This document shows, piece by piece, positions 40,201 through 53,300 of a DNA stretch of 64,000 bases. Both the position numbers and the translations under genes were made by a program. The notes beneath the pieces are model-generated. The model saw only the letters and a list, made by a program, of their open reading frames with translations. It was not told where the DNA came from and searched no databases. The stretch spans positions 2,718,039 through 2,782,038 of the forward strand of contig JAREIK010002450.1 of the NCBI GenBank assembly GCA_029783825.1, given 5' to 3'. Within the stretch, counting starts at the first letter, position 1, and every line of letters begins with the position of its first letter. The DNA comes from Sapria himalayana (Eukaryota > Streptophyta > Magnoliopsida > Malpighiales > Rafflesiaceae).

Positions 40201-41304
40201 GGCCCGGCACTGCACGGCACGGCCTGCCATGCAGACGGGCCGTGCCGGGCCCGCCTATATTTAAATCGTGCCCGGCCCGGCACGATAGCACGATCGTGCT
40301 GGTTTAAAACGGGTCTGCCCGGCCCAACCCGTTTGACACCTCTAGCCTAGAAAGATCTATGACTAAGAAACAAACCAATATTATGATGCATTTTGGTTGG
40401 AATATCATTATTTATTTCAAAATTATTTAAAATATTGATTTTTTTATTATATTTACTATTTTTCATTTTTCAATAATAATTAATTATGTAATATTAATAT
40501 TTAGAGAGTTAAGAATACAAAGAAAATTTGTGTAATTATTATGTAACACATATTGTATAATTAACTCAAATATCTACTATCTAGTATATAAAATTAAAAA
40601 ATTGAGTAGCAGTATATATGTGTTGTGCAAAATTTAACATAATCCACAATTATAATTTTGTTAATCTCTTGATTGGATGTCATTGCCAATTATAAAACTA
40701 AATCATACAAGACAAAACTCAAACATATTTTATGTTGATTTTTGAAAAAATTAAAAATTTAAATAATATATGAGAAATCTAATTAATAGATTGTTTTTTT
40801 TAAATATATTTTTTTGACATATCACTAGTGATGGTTAACCCATCACATAGCAACAATTGGATTTGCCATTTTGATGTAATGGCCCATTGTAATTATAACC
40901 CTATGGTATATTTCGTGTTAGTAGCCATCAAAATATATTTACTTTTTTTTTAATTATACATTTAATCTTTTTATCTGTTGTTATAATTAAAAAAAGATCA
41001 CTATTAGAATTTACCTCATTAAAGTGGTTTATTTTAGTAAACAAATTAAAACTTTTTGTTTTTCCATCAGCCAAAATCTAGTGAATAATCTTATTAATCC
41101 AGTGATTACAGAAAAAATAATGATAAATATTTTTTTCACATATCACTAGTGTATAAGTATAACAAATCTAACCATTAGGTGATATATTTAAGTTGATTCT
41201 ATCCAATGATTACAGACAACCCATTAGGTGATATATTTCATGTTAATAGCCAGCAATTACAGTCATAAATCTGATTGCTGTCAGATTTCAGATCATTTAA
41301 AATT

Positions 41305-41336
<32 letters not shown>

Positions 41337-44300
41337 TCTATCAAAAGAGAATAATTTTTTTTTAATTTCATTCTTTCATCTCATATTTTATTCCTCCCAT
41401 CTCTCTCCTCTTTGTTTTTGAGTTCAATAACTATTTAGAATTTTAATTTTTCATTAATAATTATTCGTGTTGGTGACAAGTCTGACCTAATAAGTTTTGA
41501 AAAAATAAATGAAATAATAAAAAATAAAATATCAATAAAGAGGGCAAACTGCTACTCAAATAAATTTGTGTTATAGTTATGATTACGGTAAACAAATTTT
41601 TTTTAGTAGTTATTTATATTTTATTATTAATTATTTTAAAATTCAAAAAATAGATAAATAAAATAACAAATAATATGTTCAATGATAACGAATTTGACAT
41701 ATATATAAATAATAACAATAACCCATGTAAAAAATCAAAAACTAAAATTAAATTCTTTCTAATGATCTCGACTCAAACTTATTTGCGTAAAAACCTAAAA
41801 CTAAATGAACTTCGATAATATAAACTTATTTTAAAATAATAAAAAAATTATAAAGGGATAAAACTTGTGTGAAGGACATTTTATTTTTTATTTTTTTTTT
41901 GTATGGGTCAACCAAACGTTAATATCTAGTTGACGTTCACACAATTTGGAGGACCCCTCCCCTTTTTCTTTGTTGTCATTGCCCCCTCCTTTTCTTTCTC
42001 TATAGGAAAAAGAAGCTTTGTGTAACTAAAATGAAATCTACTTTCACTTTGACAACCCTTTTACATACAACCATGACTTGATTGTTAGTAAGAATTTGTC
42101 ACTAAAATTAAAGAAAATTATAAAATATGTATTTTATTCATAAATATGTCTAACATTCTTATTATACTTTTCTTGAAAAAATTATCACAAAGGTATGATA
42201 AACAATCAAACATTAAATAACTTAAAAATAACAATGGTATTGTATCAAAGATCTCAAATAAATAAATTACTTAAAATTATATTCCTTCACAGGTATGATT
42301 GTTCATTATGTTAATTCATATTAAACATGATTATATTTCATTAATCAAAAAGCATGAAATAGATATAATTCAAAAGATTAGAGCACCCCAACACCATGAA
42401 CATTTTATCACCTATACTAAATATAGAAGTATATGAATACATAGATAAAAAATAATAATATAAATGTGTGTATATATATATATATACAAGTTATCACTTA
42501 ATTATATTATATTAATCAAAAAACATAAAATAGATACGATTCAAATGAATAGAGAGCACCACAAAACCATGAACACTTGATCACCTATACCAAATCCAAG
42601 CTAGAAGTAAATGAATATACTAATAAAAAAATAACATATACGCATGTGCGTATATATATCATCAAGATATTACTTAAATTTGTAATTTGTAATTCTTGAA
42701 TATATATAATATATAATATTCCAAGATAAAAAAAAATTTTACAATTCAACAATTACATCAGCATCAAGAATAGTTTCCAATTAATAATTTGTATGAATAA
42801 ATAATTCCTATGATTAATATATTGATTTCAGCAAATTTACCATATATTCATTTATTGGATGAGCTCCATGATCCTCTTTTGACTCCTAGTAAACACAATG
42901 GTGATGATGATGTTGTTGAAAAAAATAAATGAAATGTTGGAAAGCAACAACAAAGTAGAGATACATTGAGCTTATTGAGATTTGATTTTATTTTTTGTTG
43001 ATTCTCTTTTTTTTTTTATTTGAGGCACCTGACATGTGGATTTTCTAGAACAAAATATATATATATAATGCAATTATATTTTCATGTTTTCAAGATTTTC
43101 AAATAATAAATTTTTTATCATTCCTTTCTTCTTTCCCTTGATCTCTCTCTCTCTCTCCTCCCTACCTAAATACCATCAAGGCCAAAACCCTAAAATAGAG
43201 ATTTACATAGTATCAAAGCATATTTTAAAGATAAATCAAGGGCGACGTGCAACTCATGATAGTGTGGCACACCTTTCAGTGTTAGCAACAAAGGGCACGA
43301 TAATTTGGCATTGATAACAATAGCATCATTGTACTATGTAGAAGAAAGGTATATTTTTATTAGATGATTTTTGGACTTTTCAAGCACCAATGTTTAAACT
43401 TTTCACACGCATATTTTATGTGTCGTTTAAAGGAATGAAATTATATGAAGTTTTATTTTATCTCATGTTACGTCAAGTTAAATTGTTTCTTTATTTGTTT
43501 CATATTTTTTTGTAACAGATATAATACATTCAAAATGTATAAAGAACAAATAGATATGAGACATGAAAAAATTTTAAGTGTTTAATTAATTTTTTTGATA
43601 CTTGCTCATGATTTACATGAGTATATCTTTTTCATGTTATATTATGGATATTTTTGATTTTTTAGATATTTTATAGAATAAAAAAATTAATAAAAATATA
43701 AAAAAATAAAAAACAAAATTATATATTAGAACATATATTAAATAAAGTCATCACTTATTATATAGATCATGAGGTTATACATCAAACATCATGTGTTTGC
43801 ACACCCCACATATCAAAATTGATAAAATATAGAATTAATAATTTGTTTAAGCTACTCATACACTCTTATTTGAGAAGAATATTTTAAAATATTTTTGAGA
43901 AATACAACTTTAACCACGCCTTGCCTCTTAGAATTTTTGAATACTTATTTTGCTCACGATCTCTCCCCAATACAAGAGAAGATAACACTTACGACATTTA
44001 GATAATTATTTCTTACACACTTTAACATCCAAAAGGAAGAAAAAAAAAATAGCAAAATCTAATAATATTTTAAAAAGTATCAACATTAATTTTTGAGCAT
44101 AACTACATTTTCATCAAGCCTATTAAAAGTGAGAGTTCATATGATAAATGTAAGCCTATTATTTTTATTAATTCCTCAATAGTCCTACTAGGACCTCCAA
44201 CTCCAAGGACAAAAAAGAGCCACAATCAATATCTAAACTTTTTGGTTTACAATATGATAGATATCTTATGTAGTTTAACATTTGTACCGACAAATACCGA

Positions 44301-47300
44301 TAAAATTAACTCTAAGGAGCAAGATTTTCCAGGAGAGGAAATATCACTCAAGTCCAAACAATACAATAATTCACAAGTCTACTTCAATTCATACTTCTAA
44401 TAAGCCAAAGACTAAAAGGCATGACTACCTAAGCCTTAGAGTCTACACTAGGAGAAAAAATCATACACATACCATATACAAGGCAATTGAGAAGTCAAAT
44501 AATTATGTAGTCAATTTTTCTAATTTTGACATTAAGATCACTCTTTGAAAGAGACATATGAGTCGTATTCAAGTTCAACATCCTATCTCATAGATTTTTT
44601 CGTACATTCATCTTCTCTTTTCCTTTACTTCTTTTACTACTTATTTTAATGAAACTAAGATACTCTAATCTCTTTTTAAGATATTATGTCACTTATGATA
44701 ATGTCAAACTATGTTGAAAAAGATATATATCTCATACTTTAAAAGAGCCAAGAAATAGAATCACAACTTGCATGAAGATTTGTTGGTAATTACAATTTTG
44801 TTTTTAACTTTTTATGATGAAAACAAATTTGGATAAGAAAATAAATTATCTTAATATAAGACTTATAGCAAAAAAGTTACTAAGATATTTATTATGAATT
44901 AATGGAATATTTTTTCTCTAATGACAAAGATGATCACCATATAAATTTTTATTTCAATGATAATATCTCACATATAAAAGCAATGATAGTTGAACATGAT
45001 AATATACATTTTTATAATGATCTTAAGAAAGAAGTGTAAATGAAACAACCACATAAGTTTTGAATTGCACAGACAAACATCATTTATAAATTATACAAGA
45101 TATTATATGGTCTAATGCAATCACTGATGGTTTTACTTTGTAGTCAATTCATATGTAGTCAATTCATTTAGGATACACAAATATTTCAAATTTTGCTTTG
45201 TTTTTTTCAAAAAAAAAAATCATAATAACATGATAGTTTTACTTTATATTTACATAGATAATATTATGATTATAAAAGACAATGAATTGGATAGAAAGGT
45301 ATTAAACAAATCAAATCGTGTTGGGACGTGCAAAGATAGAAGTGGGTCATGTCAAGCCTAGAACAGACCATGTCGGCCCTAGAGCGAATCATGCTAATTC
45401 GGGCCCGATCAGGTCATGCTTATTATTTACATAGATAATCATTTACAAATTAATCCAAAGTAGCACTGTAACAAAAAAAAAAGTAATTTTATTTTATTTT
45501 ATTTTATTTTATTTAAATAAGATTAAATAATCAATTAAACCAACACAAACAAACTTTTTTTTACCCTAATCCTAAATTATTAGAGTAAGACCTAATATGA
45601 TTATTAATTATTTAATAATTATTTAAATAAAAAAATAAATGCATAAATGAAATTAAAAAAAACATCAAAATTTAAAATGAGAAAAACTACAAAGTACAAT
45701 CCAATTAAATTCCGATATAATACATGATACATATATTAGTCATCAATAGAAAAATCACAAAAATAAATAAATCAAAATGAAAAATAAAATGATAAAAATA
45801 AACAAATAGTATTATTACACACTATAAGAATGATATAAATGAATAATTATCAATAGTCAATTAGTATCTACAATATGATATTACAAATAAAGATGTAGAT
45901 CATTATTGTCATCATCATAAATATATCTAAAAATGGCACTAGCACTCTCAATATCCTCGATCTTCACATCCCATGAACCATCATCCACCATCATCTCTTG
46001 TACTTTATCCTGAATATTCAATCTCAAATCCTCTCAGTCCTTCATGCATGCAAATATCACTATGATATTTGATCATAATCTCAATCTCGTATATGAAATG
46101 ATATTAATTACTACAAAAAAATAAACTTTGATATTATACTACACACTAGAAGAATTCGTATAATTTCCACCATAACAAAATATACACGTTCTTATTTTCA
46201 TCATATCAAAATATATAACAATAATCAATATTTAAATACCGAGATATTTTGCTCATATTTAATGGACTACCCCATCAATTATCCTTGACTAACTAAATAA
46301 AAAAATTATCTATAAATATGATATTTAGGTCTGTACTCGAAGCATACCTAATATTGTAATATGAAAACAAATCAATTAATTTTTTGTAAATAAATCATTC
46401 AGGTTAATACATCTTGTTCATGCAAGTGAATATATATTAGAGGTGTCAAACGGGCCGGGCCGGCCCGGCCCGGCACGAGGCACGGCACGGTTCGGCCGTG
46501 CCTGGGCCGGCCCGGCACGATAAAAAAACGTGCCCGGGCCCGTGCCGGGCCGTGCCCGGGCCGTGCCGTACCTGGCACGAGCCTAGCCGTGCCTGGCCCG
46601 GCACGGCTCGTGCCTTGGCACGGCACGCCGGCCCGCGTGCCTGAGTCGTGACTCGTGACCCAACCGGGCCCCGCCCCCGGTAAAAAGACCGCGGGTCGGG
46701 TCCAAACAGACCCGACCCGCCCCGCCTGCCCTGTTTTGCTGTGCGCCCGTGCCCGAATTTAAAAAACCGTGCCGTGCCCGGCACGGCACGGCAGCACGGC
46801 TGGGCACGTGAAAAACGGGCCGTGCCGTGCTGGGCCAGCCCGTTTGACACCTCTAATATATATATCAATAATTTTATTCATTTCCCCTTAACCCTAGAAA
46901 TCATACAGGAAATCAAATAATACAGAATTAAAATAAAAGACCAGTATTTTAAATATTTAGTTTTCATCTTAATAATCATAACAATAAATACAAAGAAATA
47001 TCTATATTTGCTAAACATGCTATTTTTGTTATATAAGCACCTAAATACAATACAAGTAATAAAAATATACACAAATAAATATATATTATTATTGACATAA
47101 CATGCTCAGATATATCTCAATCTGAATCATTAATAATAAATTTATCACTCTTACTATTAACATAATCAAATATCATATATTAATAACCAACACAAGACTC
47201 TAACATAAGGTAGGTATAATTATAATGATATCTCACATTTATTTGAAAATTTTTTTAAGCCTCACAAACAAAAATAAGTTGTTGAACTCATATTGTCTGT

Positions 47301-50300
47301 TAGATGTCCTAAGATATTTTAATACTTTTTTTTATTTTTTCTAGTGCAAGAAAATATTTTTCACTTCAGCCCATATTATCATATTAATCACATGATACAT
47401 GTACCTAACATAAAATATTTCACCTAATGGACTATCTCTAATAATCCTAACAAGTGTGCTAATAGTTACTCTGTTATTAGAAATATTATCAAAATTCATA
47501 CTAAATATTTTATTTTGAATATTATATTCTCTAAATATTTATGTGATATACTCATATATGACATAGTCATTATGAAAATGAAAAATCTTAAGAAATCTAA
47601 AATCCTAATTTTTTTTATTAGATTTCTATTTAAAATCTACATAATAAATGGTGAGATATACAAATGATACAACATCATGGCTAGTCCATATAATAGGCAT
47701 TACGAACATCATTCCGTTGTATTTTCTAAATTTATTAATTATTAATTATTTTTCTAATTTATAATATTTTATTATATGCTATATATATTTAAACCTAGGA
47801 AACATATGGTAAGCAGACTGAAAATAATTTTATATAATACTAAGTATCCTAAAATCCTCTAAAAATATAATCAAAAAATTAATAATAGTAATCAATTTGA
47901 TAATATATTTCCTCTCAACATCATTGTATTATATAAAGAGAGTCAACAAAATAAAATTAAATCCAATTTGAAAAATCCTAACACTAAGTTGAGTTTTTCT
48001 CAGATCTAAAACACCATATTTTTTAGTTCATTGATCGGTATACCTCTTTAGGTATTTAATCTCACATGCACTCCTACATGTATATATTTTTTTACAGCAT
48101 ACATATTGTGTTGATTCTTCATCGATACACCTTAAATTTTTAATTTTTATTCTATTAAAATGTGTCCATAATACTTATATTTGCCTAATTTTTTATTTTT
48201 TAAGTGATATGTAAGTTTGCATCAAGGTCATTGGAGAAAACATAATTTCTACCTTGAACTTTTTGATATGATTATTATTGTAATCTATATTTACATCAAT
48301 TTCTTACTCATTATCATTAATTTCATTATATAATATTTTTTTAATTATTTATATTGTTTAAATAAAATATGAAATTAAATGAAAAAAAAATTCAAAGTAG
48401 CATTATACCAAAAAAAAAAATAAAAAAATAGCATCGTATTCCAGACTGCTTTGTTAAAAATTCTAACCTCCAAAGGCCAGGAAGTTGTAGTGTTGCACAG
48501 ACTGACAGACACACTCACACCACCATTAGCCATCCATCTGCATGCGCAAGCATTAAAATTAAATTAAAATAAAAGCAACATAGTGTGTGTGTGTGTGTGT
48601 TTAATATTTATATTATAAAACAAAAGACAAAAAAATTACACAAAAAGTCAAAAGTAACAAAAAAATAAAAGAATTAAAGAGAATAGAACAAATTAAGAAT
48701 GAAAATCTCAATTTCTTATTGAAAATGATCAAAATCATAAGCATCATCAGATTCTAGCTACCATAATCATTAGAAATCAATTTGATAACTATTGTAATGT
48801 TGGAAATTACATAATTTTTTTATTAAATTGGATGAGTCAACATGGATTACAACAAGCAAGACCTGCCGGTGTCCTTGTTAGAAGTCCATTATATGAAAAT
48901 GCAATGCATGATCAAATTACATGGTCAACTATCCAATTACAAATGACCAAATAAGCAATATCCGACTTACGTGGCCACATTTAAAAAAACAAAGTCATTC
49001 AACAATCACCAGATGTAACTTGATCTATGACCCATGACCCAACTATAGCTAGTCCTAGGTCCTCGAGCTGGTGGACCGTACCACCGAGCAAGGCATGCTG
49101 GTTGTACCTACCCCGGCAAAAGGCATGACTCATGCCGACCAAACACGGTACAAGCAATGCCATGGAGAAGCACAATCCAGGATCAAACACAATTCTAGAC
49201 TATACCATGTCAAGCAATGAATGAGTAAAATATGTCGTGCCGCGAGCCATGCCCATGCCGACCAACTCGATTGACACATTTAATTGAGTATCACTATATC
49301 TAAACTCAAATAATACTTTTATTCATAGTTAAAGATGAAAAACTTTTAAAAGCTTAGATATTTTCTTGATATACAAGTAGTCTATCCCAAAAAAAAGGAT
49401 GAACATGTCACAAAAAAAATATACAATTAATATTCTTCTTGAGATTGATCTCATAGGTTGTACTTGAGCAAAGACTCATATATGTAGTACAAATTTCTTA
49501 TCCAATATGACATTAAAATAATGCTATTACTTACAAGAGAATTATACAAAAAATTAATCATATGATTATTATTAAACTAAATTTAACAAATGTAATTAAT
49601 ATAGTTAATTATTTCTTAAATTCTATTCGACAAGTTCATCTGGAAATATGTTTTCACATACTAAGGTATATGAAAAAATCTCTACAATTTAAAATTTATT
49701 TTAATGATCACAGACACTTGTAGTTAACCAAATATTTAAATTTTAATTGTATAACAAATATAAGATATATGATAAGTATTTTATATATTTCTTGGAAACA
49801 ATTTTATTTTCAAAAAAAAATACGTAATAAATAATTATTTTAAGATTTAATATAAAAATAAAATTTAGAATAATGACAACAATTATTTACAAGATACTTT
49901 CAATCTAGTACCTACTCCTCAAGGTGATTGGGTATTAATTTTTTTTCTCTCAATACTATTTATTATGACAGTTAGACAGTAACGCATACAGCCTCAAACT
50001 CAATATATTACGATTGAACAGAATACATAAAGATGAATTAATCCTTCCTTAAAAAAAAAAAATACAAGATGTGATCATTATTATAACTTATATACAGACA
50101 ACAAAATAATTGGTGAACATTCTCATAAAGACCTTAAAGATAACTAATTTATTTATTTTTCTTCAAACTTTATGGTATGAATCTCTAAAAACCAGTTTGA
50201 AAAGGAATATTAGGATTTATGGTTTATTATTTTTTCTTTTATTTTATTTTATTTCTATAATATACAAGAAATCACTCAATCTGCGTGTACCTCAATACAA

Positions 50301-53300
50301 CTAACTCTTTATATAAGGTATTAGCTTGTACACTTCGTGTGATAAAATTTTTCAAATATTATTCTTTCACTTTTGCATGTTTCTCAATAATTTTATTATT
50401 ATTATTGTAGTTATATTTATATTTTGTTCCTTCAATACATTTTGTTCATTATATAAAGATACTCGTTGTACATTCATTATGAATAATATTTTTCCATTGA
50501 TATTATGTGGTTAATTTTTTATGACAATAATTCTATCATGGTATAAAAGTCAAAACCATATGTAGTACAAAACTTAAAATTTGATGAAGTTTGACAAGCA
50601 TTGTAATAGCACAATGTAGACATTAGTGTGTAAGTCTAAAGTGTACGAGACACATGCAACAGAAGATGCATAACACATTCTAGAAAGTAAAATATTGATT
50701 TAGTCACATATAGAATAAGTAAAAATGTTGAAAATTATTACATGGAAGCTTGAGAACCGTAATTATTAACAATGGACGACATAAGTTCATACATAATTTT
50801 TAGTCAGGAAATTATGAGCCTCCTAACAAATGAATCACATAATGATAATACAAATGATAAATGGCTACAAACCAATTATTGTCTATTGATTATTATGTGA
50901 CAATCCATCAATTTAGAGATGCTTCAATTTTCTTATCTTGTAAGACATGCAAGATTATATGAGAATAAACAATATCACTCTACTCATTTCAAACAAAACA
51001 AATATTTCACACAATTTCACAACATATTGGATTGAAACCATAGAAGATAAGAGGGTCAAAACAAATTACTATTCACTTTGCCTATTTTAATCAAGTAGCT
51101 ACATACTTGCTAAAGATTTTTTCCAATAAAGATCAATATTTCCAAGAAAATGAGATAGATAAAGCATTTTGTTGACATTTATACACATTATCAAAAGATT
51201 GTTTAGTTTTTTGCGGTTATATATTGAGTGATAAGAATTTTCTCACTAAAGTTTATATTAGAGTTACATCAATAAATAGTTTAATTTATACGAGATAGAC
51301 TAAAAGTTAATTAAAAAACATCTCATTCAATGTGTACAGGAAGCCATGGGGTTATTAGTCATGATAAAGACAATGATAAAAAGTCTTAATTCTATATACC
51401 TACTATAAGAGAATGAGTGACATCAAGAATAATTGTTAAAGTTTATTCTAAAGAGATAATAAAAAACATTATGAATAGCTAATGGAGTTACATCTAGATG
51501 TGTCAAACAAATCAGGCATGTCGGGCATGACGCGCAGCCCGATCCAATTCAGTAGTGCCTAACCCTACACCGCATGGCCTATAATTGTGCCTCATACCAG
51601 GCCATAATGCCTTATGGAATAATTCATACTGTGTTAGGCCTGCATGAGCCGTGCCTCGTACCAAGCTAGGCACAACCAGTGTGTCTAGCTCGGTGGCATG
51701 ATAAACTGGCTCAGGTGAACATCCAACGAATACCTCATCAGGCACGATGCACAATCACCCGGGCAATCTAATTTTTGCTTAAGCAATTAAACCTCAACCT
51801 CGTATCCATTATGGGACAGTCTAAGCATTTTAGAACACTTGGCCACATGGCCAATTATAATTAGCCGGCCACATAAGGAGCCACCCTTTGCATTTTAACA
51901 CAATAAATTTCTTTCGTGTGCACCTTCGGAGTTTAACATGGCTATGCACTCAACCATGCCACAATGTCATGCTAGGCAGATGAACCGAACAACCTTGTTC
52001 CCATGTCATTTCAAGCACGGTATAGTGGCACGGTGGTGGCTTGAATGGGACATACCGGCACGTTACGACTCATTTGACACCTTTAGTTACATCTTAATTT
52101 GTGACTCCTACTGAATATTATAGCTCTTATGACTCATCCTCGAACTTTAGATTTTTGATTATAATCTCAAATTTTATTGAATATTATGATAGCTAATAGC
52201 TAGTCCTTGAACATCAATGATTGTGACATTGTTCAGCTTATCCCATTGTTAATTTCACATATTTTATTTATTTTTAATTGCTCATGCTCATGCAGTCTCC
52301 TTTTAGAGAGTTGTCTCTCTGAGCAACAAAATTCTAATTTTGTTTTCTCATTTAAATATGTATTTGCATTTTGTTTTTTCTCATTTAGATATTTATTTGC
52401 ATGATCAAAAAAAAATTAAATAAAACTTTTTTTTTGTGATTTAGTAGGATGAACTATAGTTAATAAAGGATTGTCTGGGATGCGCCTAAAGCACAGACAC
52501 GACAAAGCATCGATGAACTCACCTCACTTCAAACCAAGCATGACCATTTTCAAGTAGTAGAGATCAAAAAAAGGCATGCCTCAGACCAAAAACAAGTTGT
52601 TGCATCTCATCCATGGAATCAACTGTCGCAGCTCATCCATGGAATGAGCTGTTGCAGCTCATCAATGGAACGAGCTGTTGCAGCTCATCAATGGAACGAG
52701 TTGTCGCAACTCATTCTTGGAATAAGCTTGGGCAGCTCGTTCATGTATATATAGATATACATATACATGCATATATTTATATATATATAATACATATACA
52801 TGTATACTTATTTACATATATATATATATATATATATGTATGTGTTCTTGTCTACATATATATATATAGTTATATACATATATGTATTTTATATGTATGT
52901 ACATATATGCATACTTGTGTACATATATATATATGTACATACCTATACATTTATGCATATAAATACATCTATATATACATACACAAATATATATATATAT
53001 ATATTTATTTATTTATTTATTTATATTTATATTAAGTAAAATTATTGAATTTTTATTATTCTATTCAGAAATTTCGAATACTTGTGTTATTAAAAAATAT
53101 TAATGATATTTTATTTTTATGTTTGATATCTTTTATTTGAATGTATTTTATTAATATATAAAAATTATAAATATTATTTTATGAAATATATAATTTTTAG
53201 GAAAATTTATTTATGAAATTGTCCTTATTTTAATAACTAAATAACCTAACTCTAAAAAAAACTCAAAACGAGCTCCACCAAGGTGCACTAATTGTATTTT

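Larger units (their letters stand above)
36782..40344 (+). mobile_element. hAT transposon B, nearly intact, 3.56 kb
   Basis: Begins 'tagaggtgtcaaacgagcc' and ends '...acccgtttgacacctcta', inverted termini of about 16 bp. A perfect 8-bp target duplication 'gcctagaa' flanks it (36774-36781 and 40345-40352), the hallmark of hAT insertion. GC-rich subterminal arrays of GGCACG/CGTGCC words occupy about 36800-37000 and 40075-40320. A transposase of about 700 codons lies between. It is antisense to SUVR3, in its intron. Confidence 0.97.
45337..49282 (-). mobile_element. hAT transposon C, very decayed, interrupting the copia fossil
   Basis: The left relic terminus 'tagaagtgggtcatgtc' (45337) and right relic '...cgattgacacattta' (to 49282) bracket a near full-length minus-strand hAT transposase fossil. 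After subtracting the nested 418-bp element its length is about 3.5 kb, matching element B. The 8-bp flanks are not clearly duplicated. The copia reading is collinear on either side. Confidence 0.65.

Noticed and set aside
40038..40307. 81-codon open frames on both strands at the end of hAT B
   Set aside because: GC-rich subterminal repeat arrays, not genes.
43084..43314. 76-codon plus-strand open frame
   Set aside because: No recognisable domain, low-complexity start, AT-rich filler.
46446..46868. 140-codon minus-strand open frame (Arg/Pro/Gly rich)
   Set aside because: It lies wholly within the 418-bp GC-repeat element; the frame arises from low stop-codon frequency in GC-rich repeats.
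52605..52734. CRISPR-like array of 26-bp units
   Set aside because: Units are directly adjacent without unique spacers, and the context is a plant transposon.
52613..53039. 140-codon Tyr/Ile-rich open frame
   Set aside because: Covers the 26-bp repeats and degenerate AT simple sequence.
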